From assembly GCA_021808545.1 (NCBI GenBank), contig JAKBBM010000001.1:85330-117393 (forward strand): 32,064 bases of DNA. Direction: 5' to 3'. The number at the start of each line of letters is the position of its first letter. Position 1 is the first letter of the stretch. Source of the stretch: Pseudomonadota bacterium (GTDB taxonomy: Bacteria > Pseudomonadota > Alphaproteobacteria > Acetobacterales > Acetobacteraceae). Shown here piece after piece: positions 11,261 to 20,828 of the stretch. Under the pieces are notes generated by a model. The model was not told where the DNA came from and did no database searches. It was given only the letters and a program-made list of their open reading frames with translations. A program made the position numbers and the translations under genes.

Positions 11261-13054
11261 ATGGCGCTGCCGCCCAATTTTCTGGACGAGCTGCGGGCCA
11301 GAACCCCGATCGCGGCGGTGATCGGGCGTTCGGTCAAGCTTGTCCGCTCGGGGCGCGAGCGCAAGGGCTGCTGCCCGTTCCATGGCGAGAAAACGCCGTC
11401 TTTTTATGTGTATGACGATCATTACCATTGCTTTGGCTGCGGTGAGCATGGGGATGTCATCACTTTTGTGATGAAGACGACCGGCGCCTCCTTCATGGAG
11501 GCGGTTGAGGATCTGGCGGCGCAGGCCGGGCTGGAGGTGCCCAAACCCACCCCTCAGGCGGCCGAGGCCGAGCAGAAGCGCGCCAGCCTGACAGAGGTGC
11601 TGGAGGCCGCCGAACGGCAATATCAGGTTTGGCTGTTCATGCCCGAGGGCCAGGCCGCACTTGATTATTTGCGCGGGCGGGGCCTAAGCGAGGCGACCAT
11701 CCGCCGCTTTGGGCTGGGCTGGTCGGGCGAGGGCAGGGGCCAGCTTGCCGCCGCCTTGCGCGCAAGAGAGATCAAGCCCGCGCAGCTTATCGAGGCCGGG
11801 CTGATGAAGCAGGGCGAGCGCGGCCCGGTGGATATGTTCTTTTCGCGCGTGATGTTTCCCATCCGCGACCGGCGCGGCGGGCTGATCTCGTTTGGCGGGC
11901 GGGTGCTGGGCGATGGCCAGCCCAAATATGTCAACGGCCCCGAAACCCCCGTATTTTCCAAGCGCCGCGCGCTCTACGGGCTGGATCTGGCCCGCGATTC
12001 TGTGCGCAAGGGCGCAAAACTCGTTGTTGTTGAAGGCTATATGGATGTTATCGCCTTGGCCCAGGCGGGCTTTGGCGGGGCCGTGGCGCCGCTGGGAACG
12101 GCGCTGACCCAAGAGCATCTGGAAGAATTATGGCGCTTATCGCCAGCGCCGGTGATTTGTTTTGACGGCGATGCCGCCGGCCAGCGCGCGGCCCTGCGCA
12201 CGGTGGAGATGGCGCTGGCGCATCTGGGCGCGGATCGCACGCTGCACATTCTCTCTTTGCCCCCGCGCGATGATCCGGACAGTCTGATCCGGCGCGAGGG
12301 TGCGGCCGCTTTCGCCGAGCGGCTGGCGGCGGCGGTGCCTGTATCGGTGGCCTTGTACGGGTTGCTGGCGCAAGGGCGCACCTTCAAAACGCCCGAGGAA
12401 AAAGCCGCCTTTCGCCACAGCCTGGTCGAGGCGGCCAATAAAATCCCCGACAAGATCCTGGCTGGCGAATACCGCGCCGCACTCTTGGAACAGTTCTTCG
12501 CGGCACACCGCGCGCGGCCCGGTATGTGGGGTAAGCCCGGGCAGAAACCGCCGGTTTCATCGCCGCCGCCCAGGCCCGACGCCACTGGGGCCGATTTGCG
12601 CCGCGCGCGGGTCATGCTCGCCATCCTGCTGGCGCATCCGGCATTGATCCATGATGTGGATGAGGCGTTCGCCCATGTTCTCTTGCCGCCGGCGGAGGAA
12701 GAACTGCGCCAAGCCTTGCATGATTTCGCCATATCGGCAAAACGTCTTGACACCGCCTCGCTGTTCACCCATCTGCAGGGCCTTGGTCTGGCCGAGGCGG
12801 CGGAAATTGTGCAAGCCCAGGCGGGGGCGGAGCTGCGTCTGCCCCCGGATGCGCACACCTCCGAAGCCGCGCAAAGCTGGTGGAGTTTATATAGTCTCAT
12901 GGAGTTCAGCATCGACATGTTGCGGGCGCAGCGTGACGAAGCCCAGGCGCGCTGGCTGGCCCAGCCCGACGATGCCGCCGCCTTGCGGCGGCTGATCAAA
13001 TATAACGAGCTGCTGCGCGCGGCCCAGACCGGCGAGGCCGGATTGGAATCCTGA
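11261..13054 (+). CDS. dnaG: DNA primase
   Basis: DnaG synthesises RNA primers at the replication fork and is recruited by the DnaB helicase. The CHC2 zinc finger is complete (C38, H41, C57, C60 in 'CCPFHGEKTPSF' and 'HCFGCGEHGD'). The catalytic core follows with 'SRVMFPIRDRRGGLISFGGR', and the Toprim metal site shows 'VVVEGYMDVIAL' near residues 254-265 and 'CFDGDAAGQRAA' near 304-315. The C-terminal third is variable, as expected for the helicase-binding domain. At 597 residues it is of normal length. The chosen ATG lies 4 bases after the yqeY stop and gives the usual short lead before the zinc finger. Confidence 0.98.
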   Translation: MALPPNFLDELRARTPIAAVIGRSVKLVRSGRERKGCCPFHGEKTPSFYVYDDHYHCFGCGEHGDVITFVMKTTGASFMEAVEDLAAQAGLEVPKPTPQAAEAEQKRASLTEVLEAAERQYQVWLFMPEGQAALDYLRGRGLSEATIRRFGLGWSGEGRGQLAAALRAREIKPAQLIEAGLMKQGERGPVDMFFSRVMFPIRDRRGGLISFGGRVLGDGQPKYVNGPETPVFSKRRALYGLDLARDSVRKGAKLVVVEGYMDVIALAQAGFGGAVAPLGTALTQEHLEELWRLSPAPVICFDGDAAGQRAALRTVEMALAHLGADRTLHILSLPPRDDPDSLIRREGAAAFAERLAAAVPVSVALYGLLAQGRTFKTPEEKAAFRHSLVEAANKIPDKILAGEYRAALLEQFFAAHRARPGMWGKPGQKPPVSSPPPRPDATGADLRRARVMLAILLAHPALIHDVDEAFAHVLLPPAEEELRQALHDFAISAKRLDTASLFTHLQGLGLAEAAEIVQAQAGAELRLPPDAHTSEAAQSWWSLYSLMEFSIDMLRAQRDEAQARWLAQPDDAAALRRLIKYNELLRAAQTGEAGLES

Positions 13055-13070
13055 CTCGCAGCGGGTCAGG
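13050..13070 (+). terminator. Weak hairpin at dnaG 3' end
   Basis: CCTGAC and GTCAGG can pair around a 9-base loop across the dnaG stop codon, followed by TTATT. The stem is only 6 bp and the T-run is interrupted. At most it would attenuate transcription between dnaG and rpoD; it could equally be incidental. Confidence 0.3.
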
Positions 13071-13073
13071 TTA

Positions 13074-13103
13074 TTGCCTATCTGACGAATTGTAAAATAT
13101 ATA
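13074..13103 (+). promoter_or_regulatory. Candidate rpoD promoter
   Basis: TTGCCT and TATATA are separated by 18 bp in the AT-rich stretch between dnaG and rpoD, about 30 bases before the rpoD ATG. This fits a housekeeping sigma-70 promoter and would let rpoD be expressed independently of dnaG. The call rests only on pattern match. Confidence 0.4.
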
Positions 13104-13133
13104 CCCCGCTTATTTCCGGAGTACCGCCAAATC

Positions 13134-15041
13134 ATGGCAACCAAGCCCACCGTCGCCACGGAAACCGCCGCCCCCGAGGCTGAAGCCGACGCCAACGTTC
13201 TCGACACCCAGTCCGCCGCGGTCAAACGCCTGATCGCCAAGGGCAAGGAGCGCGGCTACATCACCTTCGATGAGCTGAACGCTGTTCTGCCGGCCGAGCA
13301 GAATTCCTCCGAGCAGATCGAGGATATCATGGCCATGCTCTCCGAGATGGGCATGCAGGTGGTGGAGAGCGAGGAAAGCGAGGAAGGCGAGACCGCGGCC
13401 GCGGCCAAGGATGAAGGCGCCGAGGATGAGGAGCAGGCCGGGAATATCTCGGAAAGCTCCGTCTCGCGCACGGATGATCCGGTGCGCATGTATCTGCGTG
13501 AGATGGGCACGGTGGAGCTGCTCTCGCGCGAGGGTGAGATCGCCATCGCCAAGCGCATCGAGGCCGGGCGGGACATGATGATCCGCGGGCTGTGCGAAAG
13601 CCCGCTCACCTTCCGCGCCATCATCGCCTGGCACGAGGCGCTGAATAATGGCCGCGTGCTGCTGCGCGACATTATCGACCTCGAGGCCATGCAAGCGGGT
13701 AATGAGCCCGGCGGCGACGAGGATTACGAAACCACCGAGGAGATGGACGAGGAGGATGAGGGCGAAGGGGCGGGCATGTCGCTCGCCGCACTGGAAGAAA
13801 AACTAAAGCCCGAGATTTTCCAGCATTTCGAGGAGATCGAGAAACTCTACGACAAGCTGGCCAAACTCCAGACCAAGCGGATCGACAATCTTACCGCCGG
13901 CGGTGACATTAACTCCCGTTCCGAGAAAAATTACGAGAAGCTGCGCGACGAGCTGGTGGCCAAGGTCGAGCAGGTGCGGCTCAATAATAACCGGATCGAG
14001 GAGCTGGTCTCGCAGCTGAAGGTGCTGAACCAGCGGCTGAACGGGCTGGAGGGGCAGCTTTTGCGCCTGGCCGAGAGCACCAAGGTCGCACGCGATGAGT
14101 TCTTGCAGCATTATCGCGGCCGCGAGATGGACCCGGGCTGGGTGCAATATGTGGCCGCCTTGCCGGGCAAGGGCTGGAAGGAATTTGCCCGCAAACATGA
14201 GGCGCAGGCGAATGATCTGCGCGGGCAGATCAGCAAGGTCGCGGCCGAGGCCGGCTTGCCGATTGAGGAATTCCGCCGCGTTTACATGACCGTCTCGCGC
14301 GGTGAGCGTGATTCCACCCGGGCGAAGAAGGAGATGATCGAGGCCAATCTGCGGCTCGTGATCTCGATTGCCAAAAAATACACCAATCGCGGCCTGCAAT
14401 TCCTGGATCTCATCCAGGAGGGCAATATCGGACTGATGAAGGCGGTGGATAAGTTTGAGTACCGGCGCGGCTATAAATTCTCAACCTACGCCACCTGGTG
14501 GATCCGCCAAGCCATTACCCGCTCCATCGCCGATCAGGCGCGAACCATCCGTATTCCTGTGCATATGATCGAGACGATCAACAAGCTGGTGCGCACCAGC
14601 CGCCAGATGCTGCACGAGATTGGCCGCGAGCCCACGCCTGAAGAGTTGGCTGAAAAGCTCGGCATGCCGCTCGAGAAAGTGCGCAAGGTGCTGAAGATCG
14701 CCAAGGAGCCGATCAGTCTTGAAACCCCGATTGGCGATGAGGAAGACAGCCATCTTGGCGATTTCATCGAGGATAAGGGGGCCATCATCCCGCTGGATGC
14801 CGCCGTGCAGGCCAATCTGCGCGAAGCTGCCACACGTGTGCTCTCCTCGCTGACCCCGCGTGAGGAACGCGTGCTGCGCATGCGCTTTGGCATCGGCATG
14901 AATACCGACCACACGCTCGAAGAGGTTGGCCAGCAATTCAACGTCACGCGTGAGCGTATCCGGCAGATCGAGGCCAAAGCCCTGCGCAAGCTCAAGCACC
15001 CCTCGCGCAGCCGCAAGCTACGTAGCTTTTTGGACGATTGA
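13134..15041 (+). CDS. rpoD: RNA polymerase sigma factor RpoD (sigma-70)
   Basis: This is the housekeeping sigma factor directing RNA polymerase to -10/-35 promoters. Region 1.1 is near residues 25-90 and region 1.2 near 107-145 ('[22 protein letters not shown]'). A long acidic non-conserved region follows, including '[13 protein letters not shown]'. Region 2 starts near residue 404 with '[19 protein letters not shown]' and contains '[14 protein letters not shown]'. Region 4.2, '[24 protein letters not shown]', lies near 594-617. At 635 residues it is a normal alphaproteobacterial primary sigma factor, not a short stress sigma. The start ATG follows a 'CCGGAG' element 13-18 bases upstream. 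A GNAT gene begins 2 bases after the stop. Confidence 0.99.
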   Translation: MATKPTVATETAAPEAEADANVLDTQSAAVKRLIAKGKERGYITFDELNAVLPAEQNSSEQIEDIMAMLSEMGMQVVESEESEEGETAAAAKDEGAEDEEQAGNISESSVSRTDDPVRMYLREMGTVELLSREGEIAIAKRIEAGRDMMIRGLCESPLTFRAIIAWHEALNNGRVLLRDIIDLEAMQAGNEPGGDEDYETTEEMDEEDEGEGAGMSLAALEEKLKPEIFQHFEEIEKLYDKLAKLQTKRIDNLTAGGDINSRSEKNYEKLRDELVAKVEQVRLNNNRIEELVSQLKVLNQRLNGLEGQLLRLAESTKVARDEFLQHYRGREMDPGWVQYVAALPGKGWKEFARKHEAQANDLRGQISKVAAEAGLPIEEFRRVYMTVSRGERDSTRAKKEMIEANLRLVISIAKKYTNRGLQFLDLIQEGNIGLMKAVDKFEYRRGYKFSTYATWWIRQAITRSIADQARTIRIPVHMIETINKLVRTSRQMLHEIGREPTPEELAEKLGMPLEKVRKVLKIAKEPISLETPIGDEEDSHLGDFIEDKGAIIPLDAAVQANLREAATRVLSSLTPREERVLRMRFGIGMNTDHTLEEVGQQFNVTRERIRQIEAKALRKLKHPSRSRKLRSFLDD

Positions 15042-15043
15042 GC

Positions 15044-15631
15044 ATGCTGGACTATGCGCGTCCGGCCCCTGGCGAGGCAACGGAACGGGCCTGTGTCACG
15101 GTCGTGTTCCTGCGCATGTCAAGCCCGCCGACGCGCCCGCCAGCGATCATGCCTCCGGGCGCTGTCATCACGCGCGAACGGCTGGATGTGCCCGCCTACC
15201 GCGCGCTTTATAACGAGGTGGGCGGCCCCTGGCTGTGGTGGCTGCGCCGGGTGATGCCAGATATGTTGCTCGCCCGGTATTTGGCCCGGCCTTCGGTTGC
15301 CGTGCATGTGCTGCGCGTGAATGGAGATGTGGCGGGGTTCTTCGAGACCGATGCCGGGCCATGGCCGTATGTTAACCTTAATTATTTCGGTCTGCGTGAG
15401 CCCTATATTGGCCGTGGTCTGGGGCGCAAATTCCTCGATTCAGCGGTTGATTCGGTGTTTTATGGCGCCACCGGCCTGCGCGGTATGACCGTGAATACCT
15501 GTAATGCCGACCATCCGCGCGCCCTGGGCAATTATCTGGCCGCGGGGTTTCGTGAATATCGGCGCGGACGCGAGGATTGGGACATTCCCGTGCGGCTTGG
15601 TTTTAAAATCCCCGATCATTTGCGCGGATGA
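15044..15631 (+). CDS. GNAT family acetyltransferase
   Basis: The 195-residue protein has a GNAT-type acetyl-CoA fold. 'INVDGDVAGFF'-like strand content ('[15 protein letters not shown]') is followed by the cofactor loop '[15 protein letters not shown]', and a late '[21 protein letters not shown]' matches the motif B region of small-molecule or protein N-acetyltransferases. The substrate cannot be deduced. The track starts at a TTG (15038) overlapping the rpoD stop; the ATG at 15044 is preferred. The first 40 or so residues precede the recognisable fold. Its stop overlaps the next gene by ATGA, so it is probably expressed from the rpoD transcript and coupled to the pseudouridine synthase. Confidence 0.82.
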   Translation: MLDYARPAPGEATERACVTVVFLRMSSPPTRPPAIMPPGAVITRERLDVPAYRALYNEVGGPWLWWLRRVMPDMLLARYLARPSVAVHVLRVNGDVAGFFETDAGPWPYVNLNYFGLREPYIGRGLGRKFLDSAVDSVFYGATGLRGMTVNTCNADHPRALGNYLAAGFREYRRGREDWDIPVRLGFKIPDHLRG

Positions 15632-16263
15632 ACATCCTGTTCCAGGACCGCCGCGCCCTGGTCATCGACAAGCCCGCCGGCCTGCCGGTGCACCCCGTGC
15701 GCGCGGGCGGGCCGAGTGTGGAGGATTTTTTTTCGCAATGGCGCCAGGGAAAGCAAGGGCCGTGGCTGGCCCACCGGCTGGACCGGGACACGGCGGGCTG
15801 TCTCGTCATCGCGCTCAAAAAATCTTTCTTGCGTGAGGCGCAGGAAATGTTCGCGCAAGGTCTGGCGCAAAAAACCTATCTCGCGGTGCTGCGCGGCCGT
15901 ACCACGGCGCCCCAGGGCGTGATCAACCAGCCTTTGGCTAAACGCACGCAAGGCCGTGCCTGGAAAATGGCGCCGGATGAAGCCGCCCCGCCCGCTATCA
16001 CCGCCTGGCGCGTGCTGGGCGATAATGGCACGGATAGTTTGGTGGAATTTACCCCGCGCACCGGGCGCACGCACCAGATCCGCGCCCACGCCGCACATCT
16101 GGGCCACCCGATCCTAGGCGATGAGATTTATGGCGGCGGGGCAGGGGGCTTGCGGCTTCTGGCCTGGCGCATCGCCCTGCCGCTGGACCCGCCGGTGCTG
16201 GCAACGGCGAGTATCCCGCCCCATATGCGGGGTTTCGTGGAGGCATGTCATGCAACGCTCTGA
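15628..16263 (+). CDS. RluA-family pseudouridine synthase
   Basis: This protein isomerises uridine to pseudouridine in rRNA or tRNA. The catalytic motif 'HRLDRDTAG' carries the nucleophilic aspartate at residue 52. 'RTGRTHQIRAHAAHLGHPILGDEIYG' is the conserved C-terminal substrate-binding run. At 211 residues it is a short form lacking an N-terminal S4 RNA-binding domain, closer to RluA or TruC than to RluC/D. The target site cannot be assigned. It starts by ATGA overlap with the GNAT gene, and its 3' end overlaps a DUF3553 gene by 14 bases. Confidence 0.92.
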   Translation: MNILFQDRRALVIDKPAGLPVHPVRAGGPSVEDFFSQWRQGKQGPWLAHRLDRDTAGCLVIALKKSFLREAQEMFAQGLAQKTYLAVLRGRTTAPQGVINQPLAKRTQGRAWKMAPDEAAPPAITAWRVLGDNGTDSLVEFTPRTGRTHQIRAHAAHLGHPILGDEIYGGGAGGLRLLAWRIALPLDPPVLATASIPPHMRGFVEACHATL

Positions 16264-16429
16264 ATTTGGTCCCGGCGATTATGTGCGCCATCCCAAGCGC
16301 CCGGAATGGGGGCTGGGGCAGGTGCAGTCGGCCGTGGGCAACCGGGTGACCGTGATGTTCGAGCATGCCGGCAAGGTGCTGGTGGATACGGATGTGGTGG
16401 CGCTGGAACATGACGCGCCAGGGTTGTAA
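16250..16429 (+). CDS. DUF3553 mini-protein
   Basis: A 59-residue protein beginning 'MQRSEFGPGDYVRHPKRPEW' and continuing 'GLGQVQSAVGNRVTVMFEHAGKVLVD'. This matches the DUF3553 family, a small all-beta domain resembling the CarD/Tudor-like or SH3-like fold of RNAP-interacting modules; the fold comparison is inference. The track shows it only as the tail of a longer shadow ORF from 16121. The correct start is the ATG at 16250, with a 'GGAGG' 6 bases upstream, inside the 3' end of the pseudouridine synthase. Function unknown. Confidence 0.88.
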   Translation: MQRSEFGPGDYVRHPKRPEWGLGQVQSAVGNRVTVMFEHAGKVLVDTDVVALEHDAPGL

Positions 16430-16458
16430 CGGGACTGATTTAGTCCAAAATTGAGCTC

Positions 16459-17430
16459 ATGCTCGACCCGTTCCTCCGCGCTATTACCTATTTGCGCGTC
16501 TCCGTAACCGACCGCTGCGATTTCCGCTGCACGTACTGCATGGCGGAGGATATGAATTTTCTGCCCAAATCCGACTTGCTGAGCCTGGAGGAGTTGGAGA
16601 GGCTGTGCTGCGCCTTCATTGGGCTTGGCGTGCGCAAGATCCGCCTGACTGGCGGCGAGCCGCTGGTGCGGCGCAATGTAATCAGCCTGATTGAACGGCT
16701 GGGTGAGCGGCTGGGCCATGGGCTGGATGAGCTGACGCTGACCACCAACGGCACCCAGCTTGCCGCTCATGCGGCGGCACTGGCGGCGGCGGGCGTTAAG
16801 CGGATCAATGTCAGCCTGGATACGCTGGATGAGCGTACATTTGCCGCAATCACGCGCTGGGGCCGGTTGGGGAAGGTGCTGGACGGGATCGAGGCCGCGA
16901 AAGCGGCAGGGCTGGCCATTAAAATCAATACCGTCGCGCTCAAAGGCGTGAATGAGGATGCGTTTGACCAGCTGATTGCCTGGTGCGGCGCGCAAGGGTT
17001 CGATCTTTGCCTGATCGAGACCATGCCGATGGGTGAGGTTATGCACCGGGAAGAGACGCATTTACCCCTTTCAGCCGTGCGCACGCGGCTGGCGGCGCGC
17101 TGGACACTCACGCCCACAAATTACCAGACAGGCGGGCCCGCGCGCTATTGGCATGTGGCCGAAACAGGCCGGCGGCTTGGCTTCATCACCCCGCTCAGCC
17201 ATAATTTCTGCGAGAGCTGCAACCGTGTGCGGCTCACCTGCACGGGCCGGCTTTATATGTGCTTGGGGCAGGAGGACGCGGCGGATTTACGCGCCCCCTT
17301 GCGCGCCAGCGACGATGACGAGACCCTGCGCGCGGCAATTCGGGCGGCGATCGCGCGTAAGCCCAAAGGGCATGATTTCGACATTACCCGTGTGGCGGTG
17401 CCGCGCCATATGTCGGTCACGGGTGGATGA
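16459..17430 (+). CDS. moaA: GTP 3',8-cyclase MoaA (molybdenum cofactor synthesis)
   Basis: A radical-SAM enzyme that rearranges GTP in the first step of molybdopterin synthesis, acting with MoaC. The SAM-binding cluster is C20-x3-C24-x2-C27 in '[16 protein letters not shown]'. The second, GTP-binding cluster is C251, C254 and C268 in '[18 protein letters not shown]'. The protein ends in the conserved Gly-Gly tail ('HMSVTGG') required for activity in homologues. At 323 residues it is complete. C261 is an additional cysteine within the second motif that is not usually present. No moaC is visible in the window. The 3' end overlaps the convergent TetR gene by 14 bases. Confidence 0.98.
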   Translation: MLDPFLRAITYLRVSVTDRCDFRCTYCMAEDMNFLPKSDLLSLEELERLCCAFIGLGVRKIRLTGGEPLVRRNVISLIERLGERLGHGLDELTLTTNGTQLAAHAAALAAAGVKRINVSLDTLDERTFAAITRWGRLGKVLDGIEAAKAAGLAIKINTVALKGVNEDAFDQLIAWCGAQGFDLCLIETMPMGEVMHREETHLPLSAVRTRLAARWTLTPTNYQTGGPARYWHVAETGRRLGFITPLSHNFCESCNRVRLTCTGRLYMCLGQEDAADLRAPLRASDDDETLRAAIRAAIARKPKGHDFDITRVAVPRHMSVTGG

Positions 17431-18103
17431 GGTTCGTTTTCTCCGCGCAGCAGCCGGCAAGGAAAATATCCACCGATCGCCGCACCCGCTTCTCCAGCGT
17501 CTGGCGACCGGGCGGGTTGCGAAAGCCGATCAGCGTGCCGAGATGGAACTCCCCCAGCGCCATGCCAAACAGCATGGCCGCCATTTCCTTGGTTTGGGCG
17601 GCACTCAGCCCTTGCGCGCGCGTGGCCTCAAGCAGGCAGAGCTCCAGCTTTGATTTCGCTTTTTTGATCCTATGGCGCAGGAAAACGCGGCCCAGATCGG
17701 GGCTGTGCGTATATTCGGCCATGATCAGCCGCAACAGCGCGATCTGCGTGGGGGAGAGCAAAAACCGCGCGAGACAGAGCATATGCGCGCAGAGAATGTC
17801 GCGCAGGTCCCATTCCGGCTTGGGCGTTGGGAATTCCAGCAATGATTGATGATGCGACAGCAGGGCCGCGAACAGCTCAGCCTTGGACTCGACCAGCGCA
17901 TAGACGGTTTTTTTGGACATGCCTGCGGCCCGGGCGACGTCGTTCATCGTGGCATTGTAATAGCCCTTGGCCAAAAACACGCTCTCAGCCGCCTGAAGCA
18001 AGGCGAGCATGCGCGAGTCCGCGCTGGCGGATTGGGTTTTTGGCGCGCGTACGAGTCTTGGTTTTCCCCCGGGCTGACGCATCATGCGCGCACTATTATG
18101 CAT
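17417..18103 (-). CDS. TetR/AcrR family repressor of the adjacent RND operon
   Basis: The N-terminal helix-turn-helix is '[31 protein letters not shown]', the standard TetR DNA-binding run. The C-terminal ligand domain resembles the AefR-like/TetR_C_7 type. The gene is divergent from a complete RND efflux operon, and a perfect inverted repeat lies between them, so a local repressor relieved by a pump substrate is the natural reading. Three in-frame ATGs are possible (18145, 18103, 18085). 18145 would put the operator inside the gene, while 18103 leaves it 5 bases upstream and gives 228 residues. No strong Shine-Dalgarno decides between 18103 and 18085. Inducer unknown. Confidence 0.9.
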   Translation of the reverse strand: MHNSARMMRQPGGKPRLVRAPKTQSASADSRMLALLQAAESVFLAKGYYNATMNDVARAAGMSKKTVYALVESKAELFAALLSHHQSLLEFPTPKPEWDLRDILCAHMLCLARFLLSPTQIALLRLIMAEYTHSPDLGRVFLRHRIKKAKSKLELCLLEATRAQGLSAAQTKEMAAMLFGMALGEFHLGTLIGFRNPPGRQTLEKRVRRSVDIFLAGCCAEKTNLIHP

Positions 18104-18108
18104 AAAAT

Positions 18109-18126
18109 GGAAACTTTCAAGTTTCC
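18109..18126. promoter_or_regulatory. Operator-like perfect inverted repeat between TetR gene and RND operon
   Basis: GGAAACTT and AAGTTTCC are perfect complements separated by TC, forming an 18-bp dyad of a size typical for TetR operators. It lies 5 bases from the preferred TetR start and 65 bases upstream of the first efflux gene, so binding could repress both directions. Confidence 0.62.
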
Positions 18127-18191
18127 CGTTCGGAAAGACCGGCAAAATAAACCTGCTTGACGGCTTATAAAAAGAACTTTAGCTGGATCTC

Positions 18192-19664
18192 ATGAAACCA
18201 ACGGGTTTCCATTGTCGCGCCGCCACCCTGTTGCTGGTCTTGGTTTTGCCAGGCTGCGCTGTGGGGCCCGATTATCACCGGCCTGCCGCGCCCAAGGTGG
18301 CCCTTACCGCCAAGCCTTTGCCGTCCGCAACGGTTGCGGCGGGCGGTGTCGCGCAGCATTTCAAGCCCGGCGCCGATATCCCTGGCGATTGGTGGACACT
18401 TTATCACTCAAAGGCGCTGGACGGTCTGGTTAAGGCGGCGCTGGCGCACAACCCCAGCCTGGCCGCGGCACAGGCCACGCTGACGCAGGCCGAGGAGACG
18501 GTGCGCGCCGATGAGGGGGTGTTGCTGCCCAGCCTGTCGGGCGATCTTTCCACGCAGCGCCAAAAAGCCTCTGCCGCCACGGCCGGTAAGGTGGGGGCTT
18601 ATACGCTTTATAATGCATCGTTCGCGGTTTCTTATACATTCGATCTGTTTGGCGGCGCCCGCCGCGCGGTCGAGAGCGTCGCCGCCCAGGCGCACTATCA
18701 GCGCGAGCAGCTGGAGGCTGCCTATCTTACCCTGACCACCAATATCGTCACCGCCGCGATCCACGAAGCTTCGCTCAAGGCGCAAATTACGGCCACCCGT
18801 CAGCTCATCGCCGATGAACAGCAATTGCTGGATATTTTGCAGGCGCAGGTGCAGGCGGGCGGGGCAGCGCCCGCGCAGCTTTTGCAGCAGCAGGCGCAGC
18901 TGGCGCAGCAAGAGGCCACCTTGCCGCCGCTGCAATCGCAAGAGGCGCAGGCGCGCAACCAGCTTGCCGCCTATGCCGGGGCCTTCCCCGGCGATTTCCA
19001 TATGGCGGATTTTGCCCTGGATGATCTGCATTTGCCGGAGAATGTGCCGGTCAGCCTGCCATCGGCCATTGTCGCGCAGCGCCCGGATATTCGCGCCGCG
19101 GCCGCGCAGCTGCACGAGGCCAGCGCCAATGTTGGCGTGGCCGATGCCCAGATGCTGCCGCGCATCACCCTTTCGGCCGGCATTGGGCATGAGGCGTTGA
19201 CCACGGGCAGCTTGTTCACGCCGCAGACGCTCATTTGGAATCTCGCCGCCGGGCTGACCCAGCCCTTGTTCGAGGGCGGCACGCTCAATGCCAAGCGCAA
19301 GGCGGCCCTGGCCGCGCTGCGTGGGGCGGCGGCGAACTACCAGGGCACGGTCATCAATGCGTTCCAGAATGTGGCGGATGTGCTGGCGGCCTTGCAATAT
19401 GATGCCGCGGAGCTGAAGGCGGCGGACAAGGCGCGGAGCGCCGCGGCGCAAAGCCTTAAGGTGACCGAGGCGCAGTATAAGTTGGGGGCGCAGCCTTTCT
19501 CGGCGGTGCTGACGGCCGAGACGACATATCAGAGTGCCGTGCTGACCGATGTAAAAGCCCAGGCCACCCGCTTGGCCGATACGGCGGCGCTTTATCAGGC
19601 GCTGGGTGGCGGATGGTGGCACCGGCACGATGTCGCGGTCTCGTGTTGTGGAATTGTTCCATGA
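18192..19664 (+). CDS. RND efflux outer-membrane lipoprotein (NodT/OprM family)
   Basis: The outer-membrane channel of a tripartite pump, 490 residues. The signal peptide has a hydrophobic stretch ending in a lipobox 'LPGC', so the mature protein is likely lipidated at that cysteine. 'VGPDYHRPA' right after it is the classic start of this family. Two TolC-like repeats follow, with long alpha-helical coiled segments and 'LPSAIVAQRPDIRAAAAQLHEA' characteristic of the family. The first gene of the operon; a TTGACG at 18157 and a TATAAA at 18166 exist but their spacing does not make a clean promoter. The last 12 or so residues ('RHDVAVSCCGIVP') look like an unconserved tail. Confidence 0.95.
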   Translation: MKPTGFHCRAATLLLVLVLPGCAVGPDYHRPAAPKVALTAKPLPSATVAAGGVAQHFKPGADIPGDWWTLYHSKALDGLVKAALAHNPSLAAAQATLTQAEETVRADEGVLLPSLSGDLSTQRQKASAATAGKVGAYTLYNASFAVSYTFDLFGGARRAVESVAAQAHYQREQLEAAYLTLTTNIVTAAIHEASLKAQITATRQLIADEQQLLDILQAQVQAGGAAPAQLLQQQAQLAQQEATLPPLQSQEAQARNQLAAYAGAFPGDFHMADFALDDLHLPENVPVSLPSAIVAQRPDIRAAAAQLHEASANVGVADAQMLPRITLSAGIGHEALTTGSLFTPQTLIWNLAAGLTQPLFEGGTLNAKRKAALAALRGAAANYQGTVINAFQNVADVLAALQYDAAELKAADKARSAAAQSLKVTEAQYKLGAQPFSAVLTAETTYQSAVLTDVKAQATRLADTAALYQALGGGWWHRHDVAVSCCGIVP

Positions 19665-19677
19665 GGATGGTTGCAAG

Positions 19678-20823
19678 ATGAGCATGGACAGGAAAACGAT
19701 AAAACGGCTGGTGCTGATGCTGATCGGCGTCGGAATCCTGTTTGGCGGGCTTTTTGCCTGGGGGCTGCTCAGATCTTATTTTATCTCCAAGTTCCTGGCG
19801 GGGTTTGCGCAGCAGGTGCAGACCGTTGCCACCGTTACCGCGTCCAAGGCGCCGTGGCAGCCGCAATTGCAGTCGGTTGGCAGCTTAAGGGCGATTAATG
19901 GCGCCGCGCTTTCGGCCGAGACAGCGGGAATCGTCGATACCATAAACTTCCAGTCAGGTGAGGATGTGAAGAAGGGGGCGCTGCTGCTGACCCTGCGCCC
20001 GAACAATGATCCAGCGGTGCTGGCCGAGCTGCAGGCGGCGCTAAAGCTGAGCCAAATCACTTATGAGCGCGATAAGAAGCAGTTCGCCGCCCGCGCCATT
20101 TCCGCCGAGCAGCTCGACACGGACCGCGCCAATTTGCAATCGGCACGGGCCAAGGTGGCCGCGCAGCAAGCCTTGATGGACGAAAAGCAGATTCACGCGC
20201 CCTTCTCGGGGCAGCTTGGCATCCGCAAGGTCGATGTCGGACAATATTTGCCCGTAGGCACCGCGATCGTCACGCTGGAGCAACTCAACCCGCTTTATGT
20301 CGATTTTTACGTGCCCCAGCAGGCGCTGGAGCGTGTGCGGGTTGGCCAGCTCGTGCATGTGATGCTCGATGCCTATCCCGGGGAGACATTCAACGGCAAA
20401 ATCGCCTCGATTGGCTCCTCGGTCGACACCACAACCCGCAGCCTCGAGGTTCGCGCGCGCCTGAACAATCCGGATTTAAAGCTGCGTCCGGGCATGTTTG
20501 GCAATATCAAAATCGATACAGGCAAGCCGGTATCCTACATCACCCTGCCGCAAACCGCGATTGTCTATAATTCCTACGGCGATCTTGTTTATCTGGTCGA
20601 GCATGGAACCAATGAGAAGGGCAAGCCGGATCTTGTTGTGCATTCGGTGTTCGTGAAGCTGGGCCAGACGCGCGGCGACCAGGTGGCGGTGCTCTCGGGC
20701 GTTAAGGCGGGCGATGTTGTGGTAACCGCCGGGCAGATGAAGTTGCGTGGCGGCGTGGCGGTGAAGATTAATAACAGCGTGACCTTGCCAAACAGCCCCA
20801 ACCCCAATCCTCCGAACGAGTAA
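19678..20823 (+). CDS. RND efflux periplasmic adaptor (membrane fusion protein)
   Basis: This protein bridges the pump and the outer-membrane channel. An N-terminal membrane anchor ('LVLMLIGVGILFGGLFAWGLL') is followed by the lipoyl/hairpin region ('ALSAETAGIVDTINFQSGEDVKKG', then a coiled-coil hairpin) and beta-barrel motifs ('IHAPFSGQLGIRKVDVGQYL', 'VDTTTRSLEVRARLNNPDLKLRPGM'). At 381 residues it is the usual size. The track extends to 19606, inside the preceding gene; the ATG at 19678 or the next one at 19684 gives a normal signal-anchor start. A GAGG lies 11 bases upstream. The order channel-adaptor-pump is less common than adaptor-pump-channel. Confidence 0.95.
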   Translation: MSMDRKTIKRLVLMLIGVGILFGGLFAWGLLRSYFISKFLAGFAQQVQTVATVTASKAPWQPQLQSVGSLRAINGAALSAETAGIVDTINFQSGEDVKKGALLLTLRPNNDPAVLAELQAALKLSQITYERDKKQFAARAISAEQLDTDRANLQSARAKVAAQQALMDEKQIHAPFSGQLGIRKVDVGQYLPVGTAIVTLEQLNPLYVDFYVPQQALERVRVGQLVHVMLDAYPGETFNGKIASIGSSVDTTTRSLEVRARLNNPDLKLRPGMFGNIKIDTGKPVSYITLPQTAIVYNSYGDLVYLVEHGTNEKGKPDLVVHSVFVKLGQTRGDQVAVLSGVKAGDVVVTAGQMKLRGGVAVKINNSVTLPNSPNPNPPNE

Positions 20824-20828
20824 GTGCG

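Noticed and set aside
18408-19685. A 425-residue minus-strand ORF over the outer-membrane lipoprotein gene
   Set aside because: Antisense shadow of a well supported NodT-family gene.
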